The notes: generated by a model not told the origin, from the sequence alone. Positions 1 to 5,525 are shown, numbered from the stretch's first letter. The stretch: 5,525 nt of DNA from an uncultured Elusimicrobiales bacterium (GCA_934644855.1 CAKUDJ010000066.1:1-5525); one strand, 5' to 3'. Translations and numbers: made by a program.

Positions 1-430
1 CGGTATTTCCGCCGGAAACCACCAACGCCACCAACGGGAACTCAAGCGGGCGGCAAGCGCGGCCGTCCTCGTATTCACACGCAAACAGGTGGCCTTCCAA
101 ATGGTTTACCCCAATCAGCGGGACTTGCTTGTAAACGGCCAATGTTTCGGCCGCCACACGCCCTACCATAAGCCCGCCCGGCAGCCCCGGCCCGCTGGCA
201 AAAGCCACGCAGTCTATTGGCGTTTGGCCGAGGGCGGTTTCTATCACGGCGGCAATTTTGGCCGCGTGCGCCCGGCTGGCTAACTCCGGCACGACACCAT
301 GGTATTTTTTATGTTCGTCTATTTGCGAATAAATCACGTTGGATAAAAGCTCCGTACCGCCTTTTAATACGGCGGCGGAAGTTTCATCACAGGTGGATTC
401 TATCCCTAAAATTGTAAAATCCTTCTTCAT
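1..430 (-). CDS. tsaD: tRNA N6-adenosine threonylcarbamoyltransferase TsaD, N-terminal fragment (3' end outside window)
   Basis: The first 143 residues of TsaD (Kae1/YgjD family), a cytoplasmic enzyme. With TsaB and TsaE it transfers the threonylcarbamoyl group from the TsaC product to A37 of ANN-decoding tRNAs, forming t6A. The frame runs off the window at base 1; the full protein is normally about 335-350 residues. Visible family marks in order are: ILGIESTCDETSAAV (7-21, the ASKHA phosphate-binding start), HGVVPELASRAH (44-55), ASGPGLPGGLMVG (78-90, usual form PGLxxxLxVG), and NHLEGH (109-114), where H110 and H114 are the metal-binding histidines. It ends in LVVSGGNT (136-143), the conserved glycine-rich turn. 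ATG at 430 is chosen for its AAGGTG site and because it gives the standard N-terminal length. Its position after ctpA probably reflects operon packing rather than a shared pathway. Confidence 0.96.
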   Translation of the reverse strand, partial: MKKDFTILGIESTCDETSAAVLKGGTELLSNVIYSQIDEHKKYHGVVPELASRAHAAKIAAVIETALGQTPIDCVAFASGPGLPGGLMVGRVAAETLAVYKQVPLIGVNHLEGHLFACEYEDGRACRPLEFPLVALVVSGGNT

Positions 431-434
431 AAAG

Positions 435-440
435 CACCTT
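435..440 (-). promoter_or_regulatory. Ribosome binding site of tsaD overlapping the ctpA stop
   Basis: The minus strand reads AAGGTG, four bases (CTTT) before the ATG at 430. The ctpA TAA (441-439) provides its first two bases, so the ctpA stop and tsaD initiation site are merged, as at the glgA/phosphatase junction. Confidence 0.7.
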
Positions 441-1854
441 ATTTTTTATCTTGCGCCGGAGCCTGTTTTTGCGGCGCGGCCTGGGGGGCGGATTTTTTAC
501 CTTGGGTTTCTTTTTTGGAAGCGGCCTTTTTTGTTTTGGCGGCTTCTTTAGCGGCTTTGGCTTCGGCGGCCTCTTTTTGGGCCTGTTCCAAGGTTAATTT
601 GCCCGTTAAATATAAAACAGCTTTGTCTAACACCGGGTCTTTTTCCGTCATTTCCGGCAGTTGCGCTTTTTTCCCGGGGGTGTATACCACTTTATTATAC
701 TGCATAAAAACTTTTATTTCTTGTTCCGGGTCCACTTCCACTTCAATATCCGGGAAAATGCCCCCTTCATCCGCCTTGGATTTATCCCGGTAATTGCGTT
801 GGATAAGCCGCCCCGCCGGGGTGTAATATTTGGCAATCGTCAGGCGCAGGCCCGCCCCGCCGGAAAGCGGCAGCACTTGCTGAACACTCGCTTTGCCGAA
901 CGAACGCTGCCCGGCAACTACCGCGCGTTTGTTATCCTGCAACGCGCCGGAAACAATTTCGCTCGCGCTGGCGGAACCTTGGTTGACTAACACCACCATC
1001 GGGACATCCGGATACGGCGCTTTGGCGTTGGTCTTAAACTCCTGGTAAAAATCTTTCTTGCGGCCTTTGGTATAAACTATCATCTGTTTATCCCCCATAA
1101 AAAGCTTGGCCATATCCACCGCGCCCGTCAGCAAACCGCCGGGGTTGAAACGCAAATCCAACACCAGGGATTTCATACCTTGTTTTTTAAGCTCTTTTAA
1201 GGCTTTGTTCACGGCTTCTATCGTATGGCCGGAAAAATCCACCACATATACATAGCCGATTTTGTGCGCCAACATACGGGAATAGACCACTTCCGGCACG
1301 ATTTTTTGCCGTTTTAAGGTTAAATCGGGCAGGTTTTTATATTCGCCGTTTTCCGTCTTGCGGCTCAAGGTCAGTTTTACTTTGGTGCCCACTTCGCCGC
1401 GCATCAGGTCCACGGCTTCGTCCAGTTTCATATCTTTTAAGTCGCGGTCGTCCACAAATAAAATGCGGTCCCCCGGCATCACCCCCGCCTTAAAAGCAGG
1501 CGTGCCCGGCATGGGGCTCATCACCGTCACATAGCCGTCCACCATTTGCAAACGGATACCCAAACCGCCAAAATCGCCCCGGGTTTCGTTCTTTAACTCC
1601 TTGTAATCCTTTGGCTCCAAATATTGGGAAAAATCGTCCAATTCCCCCACCACGCCTTTAATGGCGCCGCTAATTAATTTATCGGAATCGGTACTTTCCA
1701 CATAATTTTCTTTTACATATTCCAACACGTCAATAAACGTGCGGATTTTGCGCAGCCCCCCGTCTGCCGACGCATACGCATACGGAAACAGCGTTCCCAT
1801 AAAAAACATCACAGCCGCCACAACGGCCCAAGTGTTTAATTTTTTATTTTTCAT
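439..1854 (-). CDS. ctpA: Carboxy-terminal processing protease CtpA (S41A, PDZ-containing)
   Basis: A 471-residue secreted serine protease of the C-terminal processing family, which trims or degrades periplasmic proteins from their C-termini. Residues about 8-30 are a signal peptide or membrane anchor (AVVAAVMFFMG core, AYASA). An N-terminal helical region (about 35-90, with DDFSQYLEP) follows, then a PDZ domain (about 95-165, GGLGI and AGVMPGDRIL) that senses substrate C-termini. The S41 core shows LDLRFNPGG (232-240), the nucleophile S296 in NQGSASASEIVSGAL, K321 in SFGKASVQ and Q325. The 25- and 4-residue spacings match the Ser-Lys-Gln triad of B. subtilis CtpB. The active site is therefore intact. 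TPAGRLIQ (345-352) and GIFPDIEV (365-372) are further family marks. From about 421 a low-complexity Ala/Lys/Gln/Pro tail of some 50 residues extends past the usual end. Upstream lies the envC-like gene, a widespread arrangement that suggests action on cell-wall hydrolases or their regulators. The tsaD start follows eight bases after its stop. Confidence 0.95.
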   Translation of the reverse strand: MKNKKLNTWAVVAAVMFFMGTLFPYAYASADGGLRKIRTFIDVLEYVKENYVESTDSDKLISGAIKGVVGELDDFSQYLEPKDYKELKNETRGDFGGLGIRLQMVDGYVTVMSPMPGTPAFKAGVMPGDRILFVDDRDLKDMKLDEAVDLMRGEVGTKVKLTLSRKTENGEYKNLPDLTLKRQKIVPEVVYSRMLAHKIGYVYVVDFSGHTIEAVNKALKELKKQGMKSLVLDLRFNPGGLLTGAVDMAKLFMGDKQMIVYTKGRKKDFYQEFKTNAKAPYPDVPMVVLVNQGSASASEIVSGALQDNKRAVVAGQRSFGKASVQQVLPLSGGAGLRLTIAKYYTPAGRLIQRNYRDKSKADEGGIFPDIEVEVDPEQEIKVFMQYNKVVYTPGKKAQLPEMTEKDPVLDKAVLYLTGKLTLEQAQKEAAEAKAAKEAAKTKKAASKKETQGKKSAPQAAPQKQAPAQDKK

Positions 1855-1857
1855 AAT

Positions 1858-1863
1858 ATCCTC
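1858..1863 (-). promoter_or_regulatory. Ribosome binding site of ctpA
   Basis: The minus strand reads GAGGAT, with GAGG five bases before the ATG at 1854. The site lies in the 16-base gap after the envC-like stop and supports the chosen ctpA start, which also opens a good signal sequence. Confidence 0.75.
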
Positions 1864-1870
1864 ATCAAAT

Positions 1871-2632
1871 TTATTTTAACCACGCCATCGGGTCTACCGC
1901 CACGGTCCCTTGCCGTATTTCAAAATACACCGCATAACGCCCGGTGCCGGAAGATGTTTGCGTGTCCGGCCCGGCGGAACCCACTACGCCCTGGCGGGGC
2001 AGTTTATCCCCCACCGCGGCTTTAATATCCTGCAAAAAGCCGTAAATGGAAAAGAAGCCTTTGCCGTGGTCCAAAATAACCACATTGCCGTAAGAGCGGA
2101 ACGGCCCGGCATAAATCACGCTGCCTTCTTCTGCCGCGCGGACGTCTTGCCCCCGCTGGGCGGCAATTTTAATGCCGTCGCGGAAAATCCAGGTATTCAA
2201 ATCGGCGCGGTATTCTTTACCGAATTTACTAATCACTTTGCCGTTTACCGGCCACGGCAGGGAGTGCGGCGCCGCATCTATTTTAGGCCCGCCGGAGGCA
2301 CTCTTTTTAGTGCCGTCCGTTTTTTTGGCGGCGGCTTTGGCATCCTGCGCTTTGCGGGTGCGTTCAAACTTGGCAAGCAAATTGTTTAACGCTTCGGCGG
2401 AGCGGTTTAATTCGTTAATCTCTTTACGCACTTCCTCTGCCTTGCGTTTGGTCACGTCCAACGCGCTCTTTTTTTTGCGGAAACGGGTGGTAATGACCCC
2501 TTGTTCTTCTTCTAATTTGGAACTGCGCGCCTGCAACTGCTTGTTTTTTGCTTCATACGTTAAAATCTGTTTATCGGTCAAGCGCTGTTCTTTTTCCATA
2601 GCGGCGGTAAACGCGGCTTTATGGGTAATCAT
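1871..2632 (-). CDS. envC: EnvC-like murein hydrolase activator, C-terminal half (coiled coil and degenerate LytM domain)
   Basis: This 253-residue frame continues the EnvC-like protein. Residues about 8-105 are further coiled coil. About 95-117 is a Lys/Ala/Gly linker, and about 127-253 is a LytM (peptidase M23) domain. The zinc ligands of active M23 enzymes are gone: the HxxxD motif position reads RDGIK (R151, K155), the His of the central motif is Y197 in FSIYGFL, and the HxH position reads AVY (234-236) in YAVYFEIRQG. E. coli EnvC has the same kind of losses (SLYGY, LYFEIRRQG, a closing PxxWL), so this half should activate amidases rather than cut peptidoglycan. The ATG at 2632 overlaps the TGA of the first half (ATGA); a TTG at 2662 is an alternative start. 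Taken alone it has no signal peptide, so it would be stranded in the cytoplasm. That argues that the two halves were one gene. The repaired protein would be about 385 residues, close to E. coli EnvC (419). Next downstream is ctpA, a common neighbour. Confidence 0.85.
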   Translation of the reverse strand: MITHKAAFTAAMEKEQRLTDKQILTYEAKNKQLQARSSKLEEEQGVITTRFRKKKSALDVTKRKAEEVRKEINELNRSAEALNNLLAKFERTRKAQDAKAAAKKTDGTKKSASGGPKIDAAPHSLPWPVNGKVISKFGKEYRADLNTWIFRDGIKIAAQRGQDVRAAEEGSVIYAGPFRSYGNVVILDHGKGFFSIYGFLQDIKAAVGDKLPRQGVVGSAGPDTQTSSGTGRYAVYFEIRQGTVAVDPMAWLK

Positions 2633-2665
2633 ACGGTTTCCAAACTGTACCCGCCGGGGCAATCA
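2629..2665 (-). other. Frame junction in envC-like gene (-1 shift needed)
   Basis: The N-terminal frame is open down to its TGA at 2631-2629, and the C-terminal frame is closed upstream by TGA at 2665-2663. The change of frame must therefore occur within these 37 bases. One missing base (or a -1 slip) reconnects them. A run of four C on the minus strand (2659-2656) is a candidate. Adding one C gives CYDCP followed by RRVQFGNRMITHK. A proline tRNA on CCC could also slip back one base and still pair with CCC. There is no classical X XXY YYZ slippery heptamer in frame. The junction also contains an ATGA stop-start overlap with only a weak GGA upstream. The options are assembly error, true frameshift mutation, or recoding, and the sequence alone does not decide between them. 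Confidence 0.75.
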
Positions 2666-3027
2666 TAACACCGGGGCGTAAAATAATACGCGTCCAACTC
2701 CGCCAGAACCACCCGCTGCCACAAGGGCATACTTTTTTTTAATACGGCGCGTTTATCCGCCGTGGAAAGCAAACTTTGCTCTATGTAGGAAATATCCGCC
2801 TCTACCTTGTTTTTTTTGCGTTCCGCTTCCCGGCGGCGGCTTTCCAAGTCGGAAATTTCCCGCGAAATTTGTTTTTCCGCCTCGCGGTATTTTTTTAGTT
2901 CGTTTTCTTTTTGGGCCGCCTGGCTTTTTAAGCGCGCGAGCTCCCGCTTCTTATCTTCCGCTTCGTTGGAAAATAAGGCCGGAGCCCACAACAAAAACAC
3001 GCTTAAAAAGACTAAAACTTTTGCCAT
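2629..3027 (-). CDS. envC: EnvC-like murein hydrolase activator, N-terminal half (signal peptide and coiled coil; frame ends early)
   Basis: This 132-residue open frame is the first half of an EnvC-type activator. Residues 1-20 are a signal peptide or N-terminal anchor (MAK, hydrophobic core, ALFS then acidic NEAED). Residues about 23-100 are a heptad-rich, strongly charged coiled coil (DKKRELARLKSQ..., SREISDLESRRREAERKK...). In EnvC the coiled coil is the part that contacts the outer domain of FtsX. The frame then runs into TGA at 2631-2629, far short of the family length of about 400 residues, while the rest of the protein continues in the -1 frame. The start ATG at 3027 is chosen because it begins the signal peptide. 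It overlaps ftsX by 16 bases and has a purine-rich stretch GGGGTGGA (3045-3038) ten bases upstream. The frame is open further upstream to 3294, but that part lies in ftsX and gives Gly/Arg-rich nonsense. C120 and C123 form a CxxC close to the break. Confidence 0.82.
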   Translation of the reverse strand: MAKVLVFLSVFLLWAPALFSNEAEDKKRELARLKSQAAQKENELKKYREAEKQISREISDLESRRREAERKKNKVEADISYIEQSLLSTADKRAVLKKSMPLWQRVVLAELDAYYFTPRCYDCPGGYSLETV

Positions 3028-3782
3028 TTTGTTAATGTCCACCCCAAAAGGGCGCAAAGCAACGCCACCCCGGCTTGCCGCCAAAAACCGCACATATCCA
3101 ACACCGGCAGCAAATATCCGGCCGGATATACCAGCGCCGCCATCAGCCCCCAACTGCACGCGGCCGCCAACAGGCCGGAAAACACCCCCGCGCCCAAATG
3201 TTTGGCATCCGCCGGGTAGGCCTCCACCAAAAACATAAATCCGAGCAGCAGCAGCACGGCAAAGGCCAACGCCACATTCAGCACCCGCAAGCAAAGCCCC
3301 GCCAAAAAGAGGGTGTGCGCGTGCGCCGGGCTGTACTTGGCCGAAAGCCCCGGATATTCCGCCGCTAAATTATCCACAAACGGCCCAATGTTATTAATGG
3401 CCTGATAACTTAACTTCAGCTCAAAATACGCCGGCATTTTATTGCGCCCCATCAGCAGTAAAGACTGCGTAAGCTGCGGGTTCTTTTTTTGCAACGCGGC
3501 CAGCGCATCCGCCGGGGAAAACAAATTGACCGCGGTAATATCTTTTTTGGCGCTTAAACTTTCCCCCATTTGGGTCAATTCATTTTGTGCCACCTCCGGC
3601 GCAACGGTCAAAATGACCTTAAAATCATTATTGAGCCGGGTAAAATAATCCTTTAATTGCAGTTGGGCAAAGCTGACCGCCTGCAACAAAACCGCCACCG
3701 CAAATACTAGCACAAACACCCGGCGGTATAGCCGGAAGATATGTTTGGATTTGCGTTTTTCGGGTTCTAAAAATTCGTCCAT
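3012..3782 (-). CDS. ftsX: Cell division protein FtsX (FtsEX complex membrane subunit)
   Basis: A 256-residue inner-membrane protein of the FtsX family. In the FtsEX complex the ATPase FtsE drives conformational change in FtsX, which passes the signal across the membrane to a peptidoglycan hydrolase or its activator. The topology fits: a basic cytoplasmic N-terminus (EPEKRKSKH, about 6-14), TM1 at about 21-40, an extracytoplasmic domain at about 41-158, then TM2 (about 161-186), TM3 (about 196-220) and TM4 (about 236-252). The outer domain carries the family features: a strand-like FKVILTV (54-60), a segment ending in SPADALAALQKKNP (89-102) resembling the usual 'skeeAl..f' stretch, and NKMPAYFELKLS (114-125), matching the normal 'NPLPxSFEVKL' signature. 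No ftsE lies directly upstream; its usual place is taken by a phosphatase gene. The start is set by GAGG five bases upstream. The 3' end overlaps the first codons of the envC-like gene by 16 bases, consistent with co-expression with its likely partner. Confidence 0.88.
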   Translation of the reverse strand: MDEFLEPEKRKSKHIFRLYRRVFVLVFAVAVLLQAVSFAQLQLKDYFTRLNNDFKVILTVAPEVAQNELTQMGESLSAKKDITAVNLFSPADALAALQKKNPQLTQSLLLMGRNKMPAYFELKLSYQAINNIGPFVDNLAAEYPGLSAKYSPAHAHTLFLAGLCLRVLNVALAFAVLLLLGFMFLVEAYPADAKHLGAGVFSGLLAAACSWGLMAALVYPAGYLLPVLDMCGFWRQAGVALLCALLGWTLTKWQKF

Positions 3783-5165
3783 TTAGTCCTCATTTCGGTT
3801 GGAAAAATCCGTCCACCCCAACGCGGCGGAAAATTTATTTTTCAACTCCGTATTGTGGTACACCCCGGTAAAACCGTCATACCCGCCGTAGGCAATACCC
3901 AACAGCATACCCGAGGTATGCGTGCCGGTAGCCCAGGCCAGGCCCTTTTGCTCGTTAATCAGTTTTTTAACGGCGGCATAATCCGTCGGGTTTTCCAAAA
4001 CGGAAATATCCACATGATACCCGAGCCCTTTATCTAACATTTCCTGAAACTTCTGCGGGGTTTGTTTCTTGGCGGGAAGTTTTTTGAAATCTTCGTTTAC
4101 ATAATAAATCACCCGGGTTTGCAGCAGGAGTTTATCGTATTGTTTATAATCAATATAGTCCGTATGTCCGCCGTATAACATTTCCCCCTGGGCGTTTTTA
4201 TGCTGCACTTGGGCGTCGTCCAAATGGCGGTAGTTAAAAGTGGGGGCGCCGGTTTCGTGGTCCGCATTTAAGTAAACTAACGTGTCCTCATTTTTATCGG
4301 CAAAGGCGGTCAGCAGCGGCAAGGTTTCGTCCAACGTCAGCATTTCATAATAGGAGGCCCCGGCGTCGTTTTCGTGCAAGGCCCAGTCAATCTTTCCGGC
4401 TTCCACCATTAAAACAAAACCGTTCGGGTTTTTGGAGAGCACTTTTAGCGCCGCTACGGCCATATCTTTTAAGGTAGGCGTATTGGGGTGGAGGTCTTTT
4501 TCCACATAAAAGGGCATGGCCTCGTTAGAAAACAGCCCCAAAATTTTGTTGCCTTGGGCATGAGCCAGTTGCTTTTTGTTTTTGACAACGGTGTAGCCTT
4601 GTTTTTTGGCTTCTTTCAGTAATTTTTTATTTTCCCCTTGCGTAAAATATTTAAGTCCGCCGCCCATAATCACGTCCGCGCCGGAAGCTACCATTTGGCG
4701 GGCAATATCATATTTCATTTTGCGGCTGCGCGCATGGGATAAAAACGCGGCCGGGGTGGCGTCCGTCACATACACATCCGTCACAACCCCTACGGACATC
4801 CCGCGCTCTTTGGCTTCTTCCATAATGGTTTTTACGTTTAGGCCGGAATAATCCTGCCCGATATAATCCGGCAAGGAAAACTGCCCCGTGGCCATTTGGG
4901 TAGCGGCGCAAGCGCTGTCCGAAACAATACTCCCTTTGGTATTGTTAAAATAAAGGCCCGTATCGGAACGGTTGATGAACTTTTCCAAATTGGAAATTTT
5001 ATCCGGGAAAGCCGGGTTATTGCCGTTGCGTACGGCTTCCATAAAGAAACCGACGGCCGACGGGCCCATACCGTCCCCAATGACCCAAATTAAATTTTTA
5101 GCCGTTTTGGCTTGTGCGCCCACGGCAAACAAACAAACTAGAACCAGCAGCAAAACTTTCTTCAT
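3783..5165 (-). CDS. phoA: Secreted alkaline phosphatase (PhoA-type metalloenzyme)
   Basis: A 460-residue alkaline phosphatase that hydrolyses phosphomonoesters outside the cytoplasm with two zinc ions and one magnesium. Residues 1-19 form a signal peptide (MKK, hydrophobic core, AQA cleavage site). Matching to E. coli PhoA by motif gives: D31 in GDGMG (metal ligand, like D51), D83-S84 in VSDSA (S84 the phosphoserine nucleophile, like S102), D135 and T137 in TDATPA (like D153/T155), R148 (like R166), E255, D260 and H264 in VEAGKIDWALH (like E322, D327, H331), D302-H303 in NADHETG (like D369-H370), and H416 near the C-terminus (like H412). The catalytic set therefore looks complete and the length is normal. 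W261 replaces E. coli K328, a variation known in other bacterial phosphatases that is linked to metal use and turnover. No pho box can be seen because the upstream gap is only nine bases. It directly precedes ftsX, an unusual partner. The symbol denotes family membership, not proven orthology to E. coli phoA. Confidence 0.93.
   Translation of the reverse strand: MKKVLLLVLVCLFAVGAQAKTAKNLIWVIGDGMGPSAVGFFMEAVRNGNNPAFPDKISNLEKFINRSDTGLYFNNTKGSIVSDSACAATQMATGQFSLPDYIGQDYSGLNVKTIMEEAKERGMSVGVVTDVYVTDATPAAFLSHARSRKMKYDIARQMVASGADVIMGGGLKYFTQGENKKLLKEAKKQGYTVVKNKKQLAHAQGNKILGLFSNEAMPFYVEKDLHPNTPTLKDMAVAALKVLSKNPNGFVLMVEAGKIDWALHENDAGASYYEMLTLDETLPLLTAFADKNEDTLVYLNADHETGAPTFNYRHLDDAQVQHKNAQGEMLYGGHTDYIDYKQYDKLLLQTRVIYYVNEDFKKLPAKKQTPQKFQEMLDKGLGYHVDISVLENPTDYAAVKKLINEQKGLAWATGTHTSGMLLGIAYGGYDGFTGVYHNTELKNKFSAALGWTDFSNRNED
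3787..3792 (-). promoter_or_regulatory. Ribosome binding site of ftsX inside the phosphatase 3' end
   Basis: The minus strand reads TGAGGA, with the GAGG core five bases from the ftsX ATG (3782). The site lies within the last codons of the phosphatase, and the phosphatase TAA (3785-3783) directly abuts the ftsX ATG. Expression of ftsX is probably coupled to translation of the phosphatase. Confidence 0.7.
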
Positions 5166-5170
5166 GTAAA

Positions 5171-5176
5171 TCTCCT
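5171..5176 (-). promoter_or_regulatory. Ribosome binding site of the alkaline phosphatase gene, overlapping the glgA stop
   Basis: On the minus strand this reads AGGAGA, followed by five bases (TTTAC) and then the ATG at 5165. It is a strong Shine-Dalgarno match and fixes the phosphatase start. The glgA stop codon TAG (5177-5175) shares bases with it, so ribosomes ending glgA stop on top of the next initiation site. That suggests translational coupling. Confidence 0.8.
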
Positions 5177-5525
5177 AAATAATTGTTTTGTGATACAAAT
5201 TAATGTATTCCTGGGCGGATTTATCCCAAGAGTTATCCACCGTCATAGCATTTTTAACCAACTTAAACCATTGTTTTTTATCCGCATACGCTTTTAAGGC
5301 CGTATCCAACGCGTCACAAATGCCGTTTTCGGTCAGCGGGTCTATAAAAAAGCCGGTGGCGTCGCTGGCGGGATACCCTTTTACGGTGTCCGCCAAACCG
5401 CCCACGCGCGAAACGACCGGCAACGTGCCGTATTTCATCGCAATCAGTTGGCTGAGCCCGCACGGCTCAAAGCGGGACGGCATTAAAAACAAATCCGCCC
5501 CGGCGTAAATTTTGTGGGCCAATTC
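5175..5525 (-). CDS. glgA: Glycogen (starch) synthase GlgA, C-terminal fragment (5' end outside window)
   Basis: This is the last 116 residues of an ADP-glucose-dependent glycogen synthase (GT5 family, GT-B fold), a cytoplasmic enzyme that adds glucosyl units to alpha-1,4-glucan. The reading frame stays open to the window edge, so the true start lies beyond 5525; bacterial GlgA is usually about 480 residues, so roughly three quarters is missing. The visible part starts in the C-terminal Rossmann domain with the family signature DLFLMPSRFEPCGLSQL (residues 11-27 of the fragment). This contains the conserved Glu (E20) and the EPCGL loop that contacts the sugar nucleotide and acceptor. It is followed by YGTLPVVSRVGGLADTV, also typical. 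The end has the expected NSWDKSAQEYINLY segment, the closing helix of GlgA. The TAG stop sits inside the ribosome binding site of the next gene. Identification is very secure; nothing looks broken in the visible part. Confidence 0.96.
   Translation of the reverse strand, partial: ELAHKIYAGADLFLMPSRFEPCGLSQLIAMKYGTLPVVSRVGGLADTVKGYPASDATGFFIDPLTENGICDALDTALKAYADKKQWFKLVKNAMTVDNSWDKSAQEYINLYHKTII

Noticed and set aside
1855..1870. Promoter or terminator between envC and ctpA
   Set aside because: The gap is only 16 bases, mostly occupied by the ctpA ribosome binding site. There is no room for -35/-10 boxes or a hairpin with a T run.
1871..2254. Active M23 zinc endopeptidase
   Set aside because: The positions of the metal-binding His and Asp residues are occupied by Arg, Lys, Tyr and Ala, so hydrolytic activity is not expected.
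2629..2665. Classical programmed -1 frameshift signal
   Set aside because: No in-frame X XXY YYZ heptamer is present, and I could not identify a convincing stem-loop or pseudoknot by eye. Only a CCCC run is available, which is weak evidence.
1910..2681. Two long plus-strand open frames (159 and 169 codons) opposite the envC-like gene
   Set aside because: They lie antisense to a convincing EnvC/LytM coding sequence, have no recognisable domain or good ribosome binding site, and are explained by the base bias of the minus-strand gene.
3028..3294. Upstream extension of the envC N-terminal frame into ftsX
   Set aside because: The extension gives Gly/Ala/Arg-rich sequence without a domain and lies within the well-supported ftsX gene. 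The ATG at 3027 starts a proper signal peptide.
2807..3368. Plus-strand open frames opposite ftsX/envC
   Set aside because: They have Ser/Arg/Pro-rich shadow composition and no family resemblance, and the minus-strand genes are clearly real.
1..5525. Mobile element, CRISPR array, defence or biosynthetic system
   Set aside because: No direct repeat arrays, terminal inverted repeats, transposase, integrase, nuclease or biosynthetic domain was found; every coding stretch belongs to a known housekeeping or envelope family.

Overview
The window holds one strand of tightly packed genes, all read from the minus strand. In transcription order (high to low coordinate) they are: the C-terminal end of a glycogen synthase (glgA, cut by the window edge), a secreted alkaline phosphatase, the divisome membrane protein FtsX, an EnvC-type murein hydrolase activator split over two reading frames, a secreted C-terminal processing protease (CtpA, family S41), and the N-terminal third of the tRNA-modification enzyme TsaD (cut by the other edge). 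No RNA gene, mobile element, CRISPR array or internal terminator is visible, and no stretch over 300 bases lacks a gene.

The genes are separated by 16 bases or fewer, abut, or overlap. At three junctions the stop codon lies inside the next ribosome binding site or directly before the next start. This looks like a single transcription unit with translational coupling; any promoter would lie upstream of position 5525, outside the window.

The coherent core is ftsX-envC-ctpA. FtsX is the membrane half of the FtsEX complex, which in Gram-negative bacteria transmits a signal to the periplasmic coiled-coil protein EnvC. EnvC uses a catalytically dead LytM domain to switch on cell-wall amidases during septum splitting. 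CtpA-type proteases are frequent neighbours of envC and process periplasmic proteins. The gene for the ATPase partner FtsE is not next to ftsX; an alkaline phosphatase occupies that place. GlgA (glycogen synthesis) and TsaD (t6A tRNA modification) are housekeeping genes with no obvious functional tie to the core.

The organism is a diderm (Gram-negative type) bacterium, inferred from EnvC/FtsX, the secreted phosphatase and the Ctp protease. Lysine-rich proteins, tight gene packing and overall style are compatible with a gut-associated lineage such as Elusimicrobiota, but this is an impression and not a demonstrated placement. The region is mostly ordinary. The main point for a second look is the break in envC near 2629-2665, which could be an assembly error, a real mutation, or a recoding event.
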